A stretch of 37,178 nt of DNA from an uncultured Clostridia bacterium (GCA_947624725.1 CANQLP010000007.1:1-37178); one strand, 5' to 3'. Shown: positions 6,567-14,248, counted from the stretch's first letter. The notes: generated from the sequence alone by a model not told the origin. Translations and numbers: made by a program.

Positions 6567-6827
6567 ATGTTTAGTCAAGAAGAGTTAGAAAAGAAAAGAA
6601 AAAAAAATAAAAATGAAGCAATGGAAAATATGTTAGACCTTCTACTTGCAATATTACCTAATAATGAAGATACTGATTTAATAAAAAGTCAACATTGTTT
6701 TCAAAAAATAGATAGAGAAATAGTAGAAAAAGCAACAAATAAAGAATTAACAAAAGAACAAAAACAACAATTAACATCATTTTATAATCAAATGAAAAAT
6801 GTATTAGAAGATATTTTAAATAAATAA
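6567..6827 (+). CDS. Hypothetical early protein (86 aa)
   Basis: Start behind AAAGGAGAAGAAA. A charged, helical 86-aa protein with no recognised motif; the C-terminus (KELTKEQKQQLTSFYNQMK) is predicted helical. It is followed by a 10-bp perfect hairpin and the replication gene. It could be a small replication or recombination accessory, by position only. Confidence 0.65.
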   Translation: MFSQEELEKKRKKNKNEAMENMLDLLLAILPNNEDTDLIKSQHCFQKIDREIVEKATNKELTKEQKQQLTSFYNQMKNVLEDILNK

Positions 6828-6837
6828 ATATTACATC

Positions 6838-6865
6838 AGGAGCTAGACAACAAAATCTAGCTCCT
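6838..6865. other. Perfect 10-bp hairpin upstream of the replication gene
   Basis: AGGAGCTAGA (6838-6847) pairs with TCTAGCTCCT (6856-6865) across an 8-base loop. No T-run follows, so it is unlikely to be a terminator on the plus strand. It contains an AGGAG Shine-Dalgarno-like core sequestered in the stem, 26 bases before the next start codon. It may be an mRNA-stability or processing element or a protein-binding site. Confidence 0.6.
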
Positions 6866-6890
6866 ATTTACGAAAGGAGAAAACTGTAAA

Positions 6891-7568
6891 ATGAGAGATA
6901 GTTTCATTTTATATACAGAGCAAAAAGCAGTTATTGATAAGCTAACTGATGAACAAGCAGGAAAGATAATAAAAGCAATATATGAATATGCTGAAACAGA
7001 TAAAATGCCTAAATTAGATAATGTTTTAGATTTAGTTATAACTCCTTTCAAACTAGTTTTAGATAGAAATAATAATAAATGGCAAGATATAAAGAAAAAA
7101 AGAAGTGAAGCAGGAAAGATTGGAGCAGAAATAAAAAAACAAAAACAAGCAAAACAAGCAAATGCTAAATTTGATAAGCAAACTAAAGCAAATCAAGCTG
7201 TTAATGTAAATGATAATGTAAATGTTAATGTTAATGATAATAATAATATACCAGCTTCAGAAGAAAAATCTTCTTCAGCTTCTGCAAAAGCCAACAAACA
7301 TGAATACGGAGAATATAAACATGTATTGTTGAAAGATGAAGAATTGCAGAAATTAAAGAATGAATATTCAAACTGGGAAGAACTTATAAAGTATTTAGAT
7401 GAGTACATAGAAATGAAAGGTTATAAAGCAAAATCTCATTATTTGTGCATAAAAAAATGGGTAGTAGATGCAGTAAAAAGCAAAAGAAAAACAAAAGAAT
7501 CAAAACCTTCATTTAGTCAAAGAAACTATGAAGATTTAAATAATTTTTATTCAAACATAGGAGGATGA
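6891..7568 (+). CDS. DUF6291-type phage replication protein
   Basis: A 225-aa protein. Residues 1-75 match the DUF6291 pattern (SFILYTEQKAVIDKLTDEQA, then KLDNVLDLVITPFKLVLDRN). A basic segment follows (75-105), then a low-complexity Asn/Val/Asp linker (about 104-120) and a C-terminal DnaD-like helical region (LQKLKNEYSNWEELIKYLDE, then KSHYLCIKKWVVDAV). This layout is usual for replisome organisers that recruit the host helicase, and gene position agrees. No iterated origin repeats are recognised inside the gene except the repetitive linker DNA. GGAGAAAACTGTAAA precedes the start. Confidence 0.78.
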   Translation: MRDSFILYTEQKAVIDKLTDEQAGKIIKAIYEYAETDKMPKLDNVLDLVITPFKLVLDRNNNKWQDIKKKRSEAGKIGAEIKKQKQAKQANAKFDKQTKANQAVNVNDNVNVNVNDNNNIPASEEKSSSASAKANKHEYGEYKHVLLKDEELQKLKNEYSNWEELIKYLDEYIEMKGYKAKSHYLCIKKWVVDAVKSKRKTKESKPSFSQRNYEDLNNFYSNIGG

Positions 7569-7574
7569 TAATAA

Positions 7575-7907
7575 GTGAATACAATTACTCAAGAAACAAG
7601 ACAATTAAGTTTTCAAGACATACAAGATAAACAAAAAATAAGATATGAGCAGATATTAAATAGATTAGATAAACCTAAAACAGCAAAAGAAGTAGCAGTT
7701 GAATTATATGAATTAGGAATAACAACAACAGCAGATAGAAATACAACTGCACCAAGACTTACAGAACTAGTAAAAATGAATATAGTTCAAGTAGTAGGTA
7801 AAAAGAAATGTGACTGGTCAGGAAAGAAAGTAGCTGTTTATGAAAAAGTAGATAAATTAAAAGATATGATTAAAGAAAATGAAAATCATATACCATATTT
7901 ATACTAG
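7575..7907 (+). CDS. Winged-helix phage protein (110 aa)
   Basis: GTG start, nine bases after GGAGG in the end of the previous gene. Residues about 22-85 look like a winged helix: YEQILNRLDKPKTAKEVAVE, then NTTAPRLTELVKMNIVQVVG and a basic wing (KKKCDWSGKK). Proteins like this follow replication initiators in many Gram-positive prophages and probably bind DNA. Specific targets are unknown. Confidence 0.75.
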   Translation: MNTITQETRQLSFQDIQDKQKIRYEQILNRLDKPKTAKEVAVELYELGITTTADRNTTAPRLTELVKMNIVQVVGKKKCDWSGKKVAVYEKVDKLKDMIKENENHIPYLY

Positions 7908-7918
7908 AAAGGAGATAG

Positions 7919-8263
7919 ATGTATAAATTAAAAGAAAATATTAATTTTGAAGAATTAAAGAAATTTGGTTACATAATAGATAAGGTCAGTATAGTTCCTC
8001 ATTATATGATTAAAGTAATAGATAATAGTAGTTTGATAAAAATAGGAATTGATAATCCTAGTTATAATATTTGGTCAGGAAAATGTTGGAATGAAAGTAG
8101 AGAAATAAGATATTATGCTGTTTATGATTTAGACATAGAACATAAATGGACTGACGAAGAAACAGCTCCCTATTATATAGGAAACTGGTCAAGTTGTAAT
8201 GAAGATTTAGTAGAGCCAAACATAAAAGATTTAATAGAAGCAGATTTAGTAGAAAAAGTTTAG
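7919..8263 (+). CDS. Hypothetical early protein (114 aa)
   Basis: Start ATG 7919 behind AAAGGAGATAG. A soluble acidic protein rich in aromatic residues (YNIWSGKCWNES, KWTDEETAPYYIGNWSSC), probably a small beta-rich fold. No family is recognised. First of the block of small early genes. Confidence 0.65.
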   Translation: MYKLKENINFEELKKFGYIIDKVSIVPHYMIKVIDNSSLIKIGIDNPSYNIWSGKCWNESREIRYYAVYDLDIEHKWTDEETAPYYIGNWSSCNEDLVEPNIKDLIEADLVEKV

Positions 8264-8272
8264 GAGGTAATT

Positions 8273-8536
8273 ATGATAATAGTTAGTCAAGATAAAGAAA
8301 CAATAGTAAATTTTAATAATATATCAATAATAACTCAAGTAGATGGAAGAATAGGAGTAACAAGCGATGCTACTAATTTTACTGTTAGCGCAATAGGAGC
8401 GTATAAAACAGAAGAAAGAGCAAAAGAAGTATTACAAAAATTAATACAATCCTATAGAGAATATAGAACAGCAGAAATAGATGGATATATAAATGTATTA
8501 GAAGAAACAGCAGTTTTTGAAATGCCAAAAGAATAA
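8273..8536 (+). CDS. Hypothetical early protein (87 aa)
   Basis: TAGGAGGTAATT precedes ATG 8273. The protein begins with beta-strand-like sequence (MIIVSQDKETIVNFNNISII) and ends in a helix (KTEERAKEVLQKLIQSYREY). This layout, an opening strand pair with an EERAKEVL helix, recurs in small phage early proteins, but the function is unknown. Confidence 0.68.
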   Translation: MIIVSQDKETIVNFNNISIITQVDGRIGVTSDATNFTVSAIGAYKTEERAKEVLQKLIQSYREYRTAEIDGYINVLEETAVFEMPKE

Positions 8537-8546
8537 GGAGACTCTT

Positions 8547-8711
8547 ATGAAATTAAAAGAATATAAAAAATGTAATATAGAGCTAGTAGATAAGCTAGAA
8601 AATAAAATAGAGTTAAAAATAGCAGAACTAATAATAGACAGTAAATATAATAGAGCAAAAGTAAGAGATTTAACTCAAAGAGTAATTGAAAAAGAAGAAT
8701 TGGAAAGGTAG
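8547..8711 (+). CDS. Small hypothetical protein (54 aa)
   Basis: ATG 8547 is chosen because AAGGAGACTCTT precedes it; an in-frame ATG 30 bases upstream lies in the previous gene without a ribosome site. The 54-aa product is helical and charged (KLKEYKKCNIELVDKLENKI). No family recognised. It lies 10 bases after the previous stop, 6 before the next start. Confidence 0.6.
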   Translation: MKLKEYKKCNIELVDKLENKIELKIAELIIDSKYNRAKVRDLTQRVIEKEELER

Positions 8712-8717
8712 GTAGTT

Positions 8718-9128
8718 ATGGAAAATAAAATTGATTTACAAGTAGGAGATAGAGTTACATATAGAATAATTAAGACAAATGAAATATTAACTTTAATAAT
8801 TGATGGAAGTTCATTGCTAGAAGATTTAAAAGATAAGAAACATATAGAAATCTTAAAAATAGAACGACCAAAATATGAAGTAGTAGAAGAAAAGAAAGAG
8901 TTATTAACTGAAGAAGAAAAAGAATTTTTGAAAAAAGCTTTAGAGTTTGGAAATTATGGAGAAGCAACAAAGAACGGAACTATTAAATTTATAGAAAAAA
9001 GGGGATACTTTATATATTTTTATTATGATGAATGGTGTAGTAATAGTATCTATATTGACAAAAATCTATATTTTAGAAAGTTGGAAGAAGATAAAAAATA
9101 TACTTTACAAGAATTAGGATTGGACTAG
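8718..9128 (+). CDS. Hypothetical early protein (136 aa)
   Basis: Start behind GGTAGGTAGTT. The N-terminal 45 residues look like a small beta barrel (VGDRVTYRI). The central charged helix (KELLTEEEKEFLKKALEF) is followed by an aromatic beta segment and the closing YTLQELGLD. The EEKEFLK ... YTLQELGL pattern recurs in clostridial phage early proteins. Function unknown. Confidence 0.65.
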   Translation: MENKIDLQVGDRVTYRIIKTNEILTLIIDGSSLLEDLKDKKHIEILKIERPKYEVVEEKKELLTEEEKEFLKKALEFGNYGEATKNGTIKFIEKRGYFIYFYYDEWCSNSIYIDKNLYFRKLEEDKKYTLQELGLD

Positions 9129-9131
9129 CCT

Positions 9132-9197
9132 ATGAAATATCTAAAATTAAATGATAAATGTAAAAAAGCAATAGAAACAGTAGAGGTAAAAAATTGA
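9132..9197 (+). pseudogene. 21-codon remnant of a gene like 9915-10109
   Basis: ATG 9132 opens a 21-aa frame (MKYLKLNDKCKKAIE...) that closely resembles the first 16 residues of the protein at 9915 (MKYRELKEPCKSAIKN), with the invariant Cys10 retained. It ends where the homing-type endonuclease begins, and its TGA stop overlaps that gene's TTG start. It looks like a duplicated gene whose 3' part was lost or displaced by the endonuclease. It might survive as a leader peptide that couples translation. Confidence 0.5.
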
Positions 9198-9925
9198 AAG
9201 GAAAAGATTTAATTGGAAAAAGATTTGAAAGACTATTAGTTATTAAGCAAATAGGAATTGATAAAAGAACAAGACAGAAAAAATGGTTATGCAAATGTGA
9301 CTGCGGAAAAGAAAAAGAAACAATAACATGTTATTTAACCAGTGGAGATACAAAAAGTTGTGGATGTTTAAGAAGAGAAAGTGAATTGAAAAATTTAGAA
9401 AAAGGAAGAGGAAAAAATATAACAAAACATGGAATGCATGATACAAGAATTTATCAAATATGGGCAGATATGAATGGAAGATGTTTTAATATTAATAATA
9501 AGGCATATAAAAATTATGGAGATAGAGGAATAAAAGTATGTGATGAATGGATAGACAAAAATAATGGTTTTATAAATTTTTATAATTGGGCAATAAAAAA
9601 TGGATATAAAGAAAATTTAACAATAGATAGAATAAATGTAAATGGAAATTACGAACCTTCTAATTGTAGATGGGCAACTTGGAAACAGCAAGCTAATAAT
9701 AGAAGAATGACAAGAAGAATTATTATATTTGGAGAGAATAAAACTGCTTACGAATTTGAAAAACAATATGGATTAAATGCAAACTTATTAATTCAAAGAT
9801 ATGATAAAGGATACAGGGATGACAAATTAGTTTATAAAGGAAATTTAGGACATTTTAAAGTTACAAACTTAAAAAGGGATAGTAAAGGAAGATTTATAAA
9901 AAAGGAAAGAAAATATGAAATATAG
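9194..9925 (+). CDS. Homing-type HNH endonuclease with zinc-ribbon N-terminus
   Basis: A 243-aa protein. Residues 30-60 hold a Cys cluster (CKCDCG at 33-38, SCGC at 55-58) typical of the DNA-binding ribbon of these phage endonucleases. The central YKNYGDRGIKVCDEW and the HNH-like half DRINVNGNYEPSNCRWAT define the nuclease region (about 85-165). A C-terminal DNA-binding tail follows. Such enzymes cut phage DNA at a defined site and spread by gene conversion. Start TTG 9194 follows AGAGGT by six bases. The 3' end overlaps the next gene by 11 bases. Confidence 0.85.
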   Translation: MKGKDLIGKRFERLLVIKQIGIDKRTRQKKWLCKCDCGKEKETITCYLTSGDTKSCGCLRRESELKNLEKGRGKNITKHGMHDTRIYQIWADMNGRCFNINNKAYKNYGDRGIKVCDEWIDKNNGFINFYNWAIKNGYKENLTIDRINVNGNYEPSNCRWATWKQQANNRRMTRRIIIFGENKTAYEFEKQYGLNANLLIQRYDKGYRDDKLVYKGNLGHFKVTNLKRDSKGRFIKKERKYEI

Positions 9926-10109
9926 AGAATTAAAAGAACCTTGTAAAAGTGCAATAAAAAATAATAAATGTTTAGGATGCACAGGATTAGCAGAAGAAAA
10001 TTGGAAAGAGCCAATTAATTGTCAATATGCTAGGATACCTACTGTCCAAGAAAGTTTTAATCAAATATGGAGAAATTTAGGAGTACAAGAAAAAATAAAA
10101 GATATATAA
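9915..10109 (+). CDS. Small conserved Cys-containing phage protein (64 aa)
   Basis: A 64-aa protein with Cys10, Cys19, Cys22 and Cys36 (KNNKCLGCTGL, INCQYA), plausibly one zinc site, and a C-terminal helix (ESFNQIWRNLGVQEKIK). The pattern recurs in small early proteins of clostridial phages. GGAAAG upstream gives the ribosome site. It is the intact paralogue of the 21-codon remnant at 9132. Function unknown. Confidence 0.7.
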   Translation: MKYRELKEPCKSAIKNNKCLGCTGLAEENWKEPINCQYARIPTVQESFNQIWRNLGVQEKIKDI

Positions 10110-10119
10110 GGAGCAAATG

Positions 10120-10236
10120 ATGGAAATAGTAAAAATAATAATAAAAGCAATAATATTTATTTATGGAGTATTCTTTGGAATATGTTTAGTGTTAGCGATT
10201 TACTATAACATTTTTAAGAAAGAAGGTAAAAAATGA
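10120..10236 (+). CDS. 38-aa single-span membrane peptide
   Basis: ATG 10120 is six bases after AAGGAGC; the adjacent ATG 10117 is too close. Residues about 3-30 form one continuous hydrophobic span ([19 protein letters not shown]), followed by a basic end (KKEGKK). The stop overlaps the next start (ATGA). Too short for family assignment. Coding potential rests on the ribosome site, packing with neighbours and the clean membrane segment. Confidence 0.5.
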   Translation: MEIVKIIIKAIIFIYGVFFGICLVLAIYYNIFKKEGKK

Positions 10237-10643
10237 GTAAAGATAATGAGGTATGGAAAGATATAAAGGGATATGAAGGTTTATATCAAGTTAGTAATTT
10301 AGGAAAGATTAGAAGTTTAAGATGTTGGACTGGTCGAATATATCTTGTTAGAAATAAAATTTTAAATCCTAGTAAAAATCAAAAAGGATATTTACAAGTC
10401 CAATTATGTAAAAATGGTAAAAGGAAACAATGTTTAGTACATAGAGTAGTTGCAGAAATTTTTATTTCACATTATGATAAAAAACAAGATATAGTAAATC
10501 ACATTGATGGTAATAAATTAAACAATATAGTAGAAAATTTAGAATGGTGTACCCAAAAACAAAATGTTCAACATGCAATAAAAAATAATTTATTTAAACC
10601 ACATAAAAACAACTTAAAATATGTGGAGGTGCAAAATAAATGA
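10233..10643 (+). CDS. NUMOD4/HNH homing endonuclease
   Basis: A 136-aa protein with an N-terminal NUMOD4 motif ([20 protein letters not shown], residues 8-27) and a C-terminal HNH_3 nuclease ([10 protein letters not shown], then [20 protein letters not shown], about 70-108). It is the second endonuclease in 1.5 kb, and it is coupled by ATGA overlaps to both neighbours, so it sits in an operon without breaking it. The reading frame is full length for the family. Confidence 0.88.
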   Translation: MSKDNEVWKDIKGYEGLYQVSNLGKIRSLRCWTGRIYLVRNKILNPSKNQKGYLQVQLCKNGKRKQCLVHRVVAEIFISHYDKKQDIVNHIDGNKLNNIVENLEWCTQKQNVQHAIKNNLFKPHKNNLKYVEVQNK

Positions 10644-10978
10644 TTAGTAAAGAAGAAATAGAAAAAGCATTAAATAATTTATGGTGTAGTGTAACTGATG
10701 TAATGTTTAATGTCCTATATAGTCAAAAAGAAATGCAAGCAGATTTGAAAATTGTATTAAATGAATTTAAGCAATTATATAATCGTAATATTAAGCTAGA
10801 ACAAGAAAATAAAAAGCTAAATAAAATGATAAATGAAATGAGTGGATATATATCAAATACAATAGCTTGCCCTTTAGAAGTAAAAAATGCTAATTTAAAA
10901 TGTGAAAGTAAATGTGGAAAGATATTAGAGAAAGAGTGTTGGAAACAATATTTTGAAAAGAAAGTAGAGGAAGAATAA
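10640..10978 (+). CDS. Coiled-coil protein with C-terminal Cys cluster (112 aa)
   Basis: Start ATG 10640 behind GGAGGTGCAAAATAA. Residues about 30-70 form a coiled coil ([20 protein letters not shown]). The C-terminal 40 residues carry five cysteines ([22 protein letters not shown]), a spacing seen in small clostridial phage proteins and suited to zinc binding. Function unknown. Confidence 0.68.
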   Translation: MISKEEIEKALNNLWCSVTDVMFNVLYSQKEMQADLKIVLNEFKQLYNRNIKLEQENKKLNKMINEMSGYISNTIACPLEVKNANLKCESKCGKILEKECWKQYFEKKVEEE

Positions 10979-11293
10979 ATGGGAACAAATTATTATGCAG
11001 TAAAAAAGAAACCAAGAATAGTTAAAGCATATGATGAAATACATTTAGGAAAATCAAGCTGTGGTTGGAAATTTCTCTTTCAAGAACAAGAACAATATCA
11101 CAATTTTGAAGAATTTAAAGATTTTATATTAAATAATAAAGAATACATAATTAAAGATGAATATGGAAGAGAAATAAAGCCACGAGAATTATTAGATTTA
11201 ATAGAAGAACAACAAAAAGTAAATAACCCAGATGATTTTACATATAACAAAAATGTAAATGGATATAGATTTGACGAAAGAAATTTTTCTTAA
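10979..11293 (+). CDS. Conserved phage protein beginning MGTNYYAVKKK (104 aa)
   Basis: The ATG directly follows the previous stop. The N-terminal MGTNYY and HLGKSSCGWKF motifs mark a small protein family recurrent in Gram-positive phages and their hosts. Many homologues have Cys pairs between these motifs; here that insertion is absent. Function unknown. It uses the GTAGAGGAAG upstream as a weak ribosome site. Confidence 0.72.
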   Translation: MGTNYYAVKKKPRIVKAYDEIHLGKSSCGWKFLFQEQEQYHNFEEFKDFILNNKEYIIKDEYGREIKPRELLDLIEEQQKVNNPDDFTYNKNVNGYRFDERNFS

Positions 11294-11305
11294 AGGAGAC
11301 TTAAA

Positions 11306-11485
11306 ATGAGTAGATGTAGTAAAAAATGTAATGAAATAAAAGCAAAAATAGACAGTATAAGTGGACTAGATGATAATTTTATATATTATTGGTTAGAACA
11401 TTTAGACGAATATGTTTATTTGGTAACTTTAATGATAAAAGATTATGCAGACCAAAATAAACTAAATGGAACTATCTTTAAGTAG
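11306..11485 (+). CDS. Small early hypothetical protein (59 aa)
   Basis: ATG 11306 behind AAAGGAGACTTAAA. The 59-aa protein has a basic N-terminus with Cys4 and Cys8 and a helical, aromatic middle (YYWLEHLDEYVYLVTLMIKD). No family recognised. It is followed after nine bases by another small gene. Confidence 0.6.
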   Translation: MSRCSKKCNEIKAKIDSISGLDDNFIYYWLEHLDEYVYLVTLMIKDYADQNKLNGTIFK

Positions 11486-11494
11486 GAGGTAAAT

Positions 11495-11662
11495 ATGGCA
11501 AAAGATATAAGTATTTGTGTAAATACAATGTGTCAAAATAAATGTAAAAGATATTATGAATATTGGAAACCTGCACAAATGCAAAGCTATATAAATCCTG
11601 CAAATGAATATGATAAAAATGGAAAACAAAAGCCTTGCAAGGCTAGATTGGAGAAATTATGA
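11495..11662 (+). CDS. Four-cysteine small protein (55 aa)
   Basis: ATG 11495 behind AGGAGGTAAAT. Cys8, Cys13, Cys17 and a C-terminal Cys (PCKARL) suggest one zinc-binding site. The CKRYYEYWKP stretch recurs in small clostridial phage proteins. The stop overlaps the YopX start (ATGA). Function unknown. Confidence 0.6.
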   Translation: MAKDISICVNTMCQNKCKRYYEYWKPAQMQSYINPANEYDKNGKQKPCKARLEKL

Positions 11663-12081
11663 GAGAAATAGAATTTAGAGGAAAAGAAATTGATACAGAA
11701 AATTGGATATATGGGTATTTATTAAAAAATGCAAATGACGATTATATGATTGGTTATAAAGAAAAACTAGATGAAAAATACAACAATACTAATCAAGATA
11801 TTTTTCATATACTAGAACATCAGATAAATCCAAAGACAATAGGACAATACACAGAACTAAAAGATAAAAACGGAAAGAAGATATTTGAGGGAGATATTAT
11901 TAAATTTATATATGAAAATAAAGAAAAAATCCGTGCAATAGTATTTGAAAAAGGAGAATTTTTAGCTAAAGATGATACAACAGCTTTTGGACCAACATTT
12001 AGACATATAAGACTATGTAGCAATATAGAAGTAATAGGAAATATATATGATAATCCAGAATTACTGAAGGAGGAACCATGA
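11659..12081 (+). CDS. YopX-family protein
   Basis: A 140-aa protein of the YopX family, first named in Bacillus phage SPbeta and common in phage early regions. The diagnostic pieces are an opening IEFRGKEI, WIYGYLL, TIGQYTELKDKNGKKIFEGD (81-100), and VIGNIYDNPELL at the C-terminus. The family forms a beta-rich oligomer of unknown role. It overlaps both neighbours by 4 bases, so it is translationally coupled. Confidence 0.9.
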   Translation: MREIEFRGKEIDTENWIYGYLLKNANDDYMIGYKEKLDEKYNNTNQDIFHILEHQINPKTIGQYTELKDKNGKKIFEGDIIKFIYENKEKIRAIVFEKGEFLAKDDTTAFGPTFRHIRLCSNIEVIGNIYDNPELLKEEP

Positions 12082-12404
12082 ACGATAAAATTGAAGTTGG
12101 AGAATACGTAAGAACTAATTTAGGAAGTATTGGAAAAGTTACTAAAATAGAAGATGGTAAATTTTTATATGAAAATAAATGCTTAATATGTTTTATTTCA
12201 AATGTAGTCAAACATTCCAAAAACATAATAGACCTAATAGAAGTAGGAGATATAGTAATACTTGAAGATGAATTTGATAAAAATATTTATTATATGTATG
12301 ATGAAAGTTTTGTAGAAGCAACAAAACAAGATATTAAAGAAGGAGAAACCTTGAGATCAATTTTATCTAGAGAAGAATTTGAAGAAAGAAAATATAATAT
12401 TTAG
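12078..12404 (+). CDS. Conserved phage protein (IEVGEYVRT family, 108 aa)
   Basis: Start overlaps the YopX stop as ATGA, with GGAGG 8 bases upstream. The protein opens with IEVGEYVRTNLGSIGKVTKI, likely a small SH3/KOW-like barrel, followed by the recurrent phrase HSKNIIDLIEVGDIV and an acidic C-terminal helix ending SILSREEFEE. This architecture recurs in clostridial prophages. Function unknown. Confidence 0.7.
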   Translation: MNDKIEVGEYVRTNLGSIGKVTKIEDGKFLYENKCLICFISNVVKHSKNIIDLIEVGDIVILEDEFDKNIYYMYDESFVEATKQDIKEGETLRSILSREEFEERKYNI

Positions 12405-12412
12405 GAGGAGTT

Positions 12413-12697
12413 ATGGAATTAAAACAATTTATGAAACTATTAGGAAAAGCAAAAAAAGATAGATATGGGAATTTATATATTGAGCAAAAAGAAATTGATA
12501 ACGATCCACTTATTAAAGATCTTTATAAAAGCAGATGGTATTTTACTTTAACAAATACAGTATGTGATGATTTAATAAAAGAATATGCACATAAAGAAGA
12601 TGATGGTTTTGAGATATATGATAGACATAGTTGGAATGATGATACTTTACAAATAAAAATAGTAAAAGAAAATAGAAAACAAGTATACGGAGGTTAA
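12413..12697 (+). CDS. Hypothetical early protein (94 aa)
   Basis: ATG 12413 behind TAGGAGGAGTT. A mixed alpha/beta 94-aa protein with no recognised domain; it contains a YEIYDRHSW-type acidic-aromatic C-terminal half (FEIYDRHSWNDDTLQIKIV). Followed after two bases by the next gene. Confidence 0.62.
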   Translation: MELKQFMKLLGKAKKDRYGNLYIEQKEIDNDPLIKDLYKSRWYFTLTNTVCDDLIKEYAHKEDDGFEIYDRHSWNDDTLQIKIVKENRKQVYGG

Positions 12698-12699
12698 CT

Positions 12700-13074
12700 A
12701 TGAACAAAGATAAAAAATTAGAGAAAGCAATAGAAAATTTAGAAAAACAATTAAAACATACAAAAAAAGCAAGTGAATGTGGAGTTGCAACAAAAGGAGA
12801 ATTTAAAGAAGATATACAAGCCATAGAAACAGTATTAGAAGCATTAGAAAATTATAAACAAGAAATACAAAACTTAAAATATAAATTACAACTAGTAGGC
12901 ATGAAAGTAATAAATAAAAGAAGTAATACTGTTGGCATCGTATTGCATCAATGGGAAAATGGTAGCATAGCTGTTTTAGAAAAAATAGAACCAACAATTA
13001 TTAACACTCACGATAGTTGGAAAACATTAGATATTATCATTAGTGATATTATAAATCATAAAACAAAAAAATAA
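12700..13074 (+). CDS. Coiled-coil protein with QAIETVLEALENY motif (124 aa)
   Basis: GGAGGTTAACT precedes ATG 12700. Residues 1-70 form a charged coiled coil containing DIQAIETVLEALENY. The C-terminal half (about 70-124) is beta-like (KRSNTVGIVLHQWENGSIAV). The helical motif is shared with the next two genes, so these three probably arose by duplication or serve as modular partners. Function unknown. Confidence 0.65.
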   Translation: MNKDKKLEKAIENLEKQLKHTKKASECGVATKGEFKEDIQAIETVLEALENYKQEIQNLKYKLQLVGMKVINKRSNTVGIVLHQWENGSIAVLEKIEPTIINTHDSWKTLDIIISDIINHKTKK

Positions 13075-13088
13075 TAAAGGAGCAGTTT

Positions 13089-13445
13089 ATGAAATTAAAA
13101 GAAGCGATAGACATTTGCAAAAATAAAATATGTGATGATGTAATATCTGCTTATTGTGAAAAAGAAAGTAAATATTGTAAAGAACTTTGTGAAAACGAAG
13201 ATTGTTATTTAATACAGGCTATAGAAACAGTTCTACAATCATTAGAAAAATTACAAAATTATTGTAAAGAAATTATAAAAGAAAAACAAGAATTATCATC
13301 AGCTTTATTAGATAGTATACCGAAAAAGAAAATAGAAAATCTATTAAAAGAAGTTTATATAGATGAGGGTATAGGTTATGAATTAGATAAAGATGAAAAG
13401 CCAGGAGCAATAACGGTATTAAAACAATTATTGGAGGAAAAATAA
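13089..13445 (+). CDS. Coiled-coil protein with Cys-rich N-terminus (118 aa)
   Basis: AAAGGAGCAGTTT precedes the ATG. Residues 10-40 contain six cysteines (ICKNKICDDV, YCEKESKYCKELC, EDCYLIQ), followed by AIETVLQSLEKLQNY and a coiled coil. The C-terminal part starts with IPKKKIENLLKEVY. This phrase and AIETVL are common in clostridial phage proteins of unknown role. Confidence 0.66.
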   Translation: MKLKEAIDICKNKICDDVISAYCEKESKYCKELCENEDCYLIQAIETVLQSLEKLQNYCKEIIKEKQELSSALLDSIPKKKIENLLKEVYIDEGIGYELDKDEKPGAITVLKQLLEEK

Positions 13446-13697
13446 GTGATTAAAAATGAAAAAATGAAATTGGAAGATGCAATTACACATTTAAAGAAGA
13501 TAGAAAAAGAATATAACATATACGGAGATTTAGATAATCCTGAATTTGAAGATACTAAAAAAATAGCAAAAGCTATAAACGTAGTTCTTCAAGAATTAAA
13601 TAATTTGCAAGAAAAGAATAAAACTTTAGTACAATACATTGGTTCTCAAGGAATGATAAATGACTATATGAAATATAAAAATAGTAAAAATAAATAG
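13446..13697 (+). CDS. Small coiled-coil protein (83 aa), third of the series
   Basis: GTG start directly after the previous stop, seven bases behind GGAGG. Helical throughout; AKAINVVLQELNNLQEKN corresponds to the AIETVLQ motif of the two preceding proteins. No other domain recognised. It is followed by the late regulator after nine bases. Confidence 0.62.
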   Translation: MIKNEKMKLEDAITHLKKIEKEYNIYGDLDNPEFEDTKKIAKAINVVLQELNNLQEKNKTLVQYIGSQGMINDYMKYKNSKNK

Positions 13698-13706
13698 GAG
13701 GTGCAA

Positions 13707-14132
13707 ATGAGAACTTTATTAGAACATATAGATTCTATTAAAGCAGAGAAACAAGATTTAGAAAACAGAATAAAGAGTTTAGAAAGTGAAAGAATACCAA
13801 CAACTGTAGATAGTGTGCAAGCTAGTAGTAAGGAATATCCTTATATACAACATACAGTAAAAATAGAAGGATATAACAATTATAGATATATAAGAAATAG
13901 AAAAGCAAGAAATACATATAAAAAGCAAATTAAATCAAAAATAGCAAAATTAGATAAACTAATAAACGAATTAGAATATGAATTAAATAAAATAGACGAT
14001 AGCGAGATTAAGCAAATAATAAGATATAGATATGAAGATGACTTAAGTTGGGTACAAATTATGTTTAAGATGAACTATAAATCTGAAAATACAGCTAGAA
14101 TGAAATTAAAAAGATTTTTAAAAAATTTTTAA
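13707..14132 (+). CDS. Late-operon transcription regulator, ArpU/RinA or sigma-region-4-like
   Basis: ATG 13707 is chosen over GTG 13701, which overlaps the GGAGGTG ribosome site. The 141-aa protein has a coiled-coil N-terminus, a basic middle (YRYIRNRKARNTYKKQIKSK), and a C-terminal sigma-70 region 4-like helix-turn-helix (SEIKQIIRYRYEDDLSWVQI, then SENTARMKLKRFL). Proteins of this kind close the early region of Gram-positive phages and activate the late operon. It is the last early gene before the non-coding region at 14133. Confidence 0.8.
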   Translation: MRTLLEHIDSIKAEKQDLENRIKSLESERIPTTVDSVQASSKEYPYIQHTVKIEGYNNYRYIRNRKARNTYKKQIKSKIAKLDKLINELEYELNKIDDSEIKQIIRYRYEDDLSWVQIMFKMNYKSENTARMKLKRFLKNF

Positions 14133-14248
14133 TTTGTGCGTTTTGTGCGGTTGGAATATGTTAAAATGTTAGTAAGTCAAAAAGTCATCACTTGTTCTAA
14201 TGTGAGCAGGTAATCCCGAGATGACTAGAATATATATAAAGTCCTAAA
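14133..14248. promoter_or_regulatory. Non-coding region after the late regulator
   Basis: No gene. A TTTGTGCG direct repeat lies at 14135-14150 (TTTGTGCGTTTTGTGCGG). A compact stem (AGTCATC 14183-14189 with GATGACT 14220-14226) encloses a GC-richer segment (GTGAGCAGGTAATCCC). It stands out from the AT-rich surroundings and could be a late-regulator target, a structured leader RNA or a packaging-related site. Confidence 0.35.
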
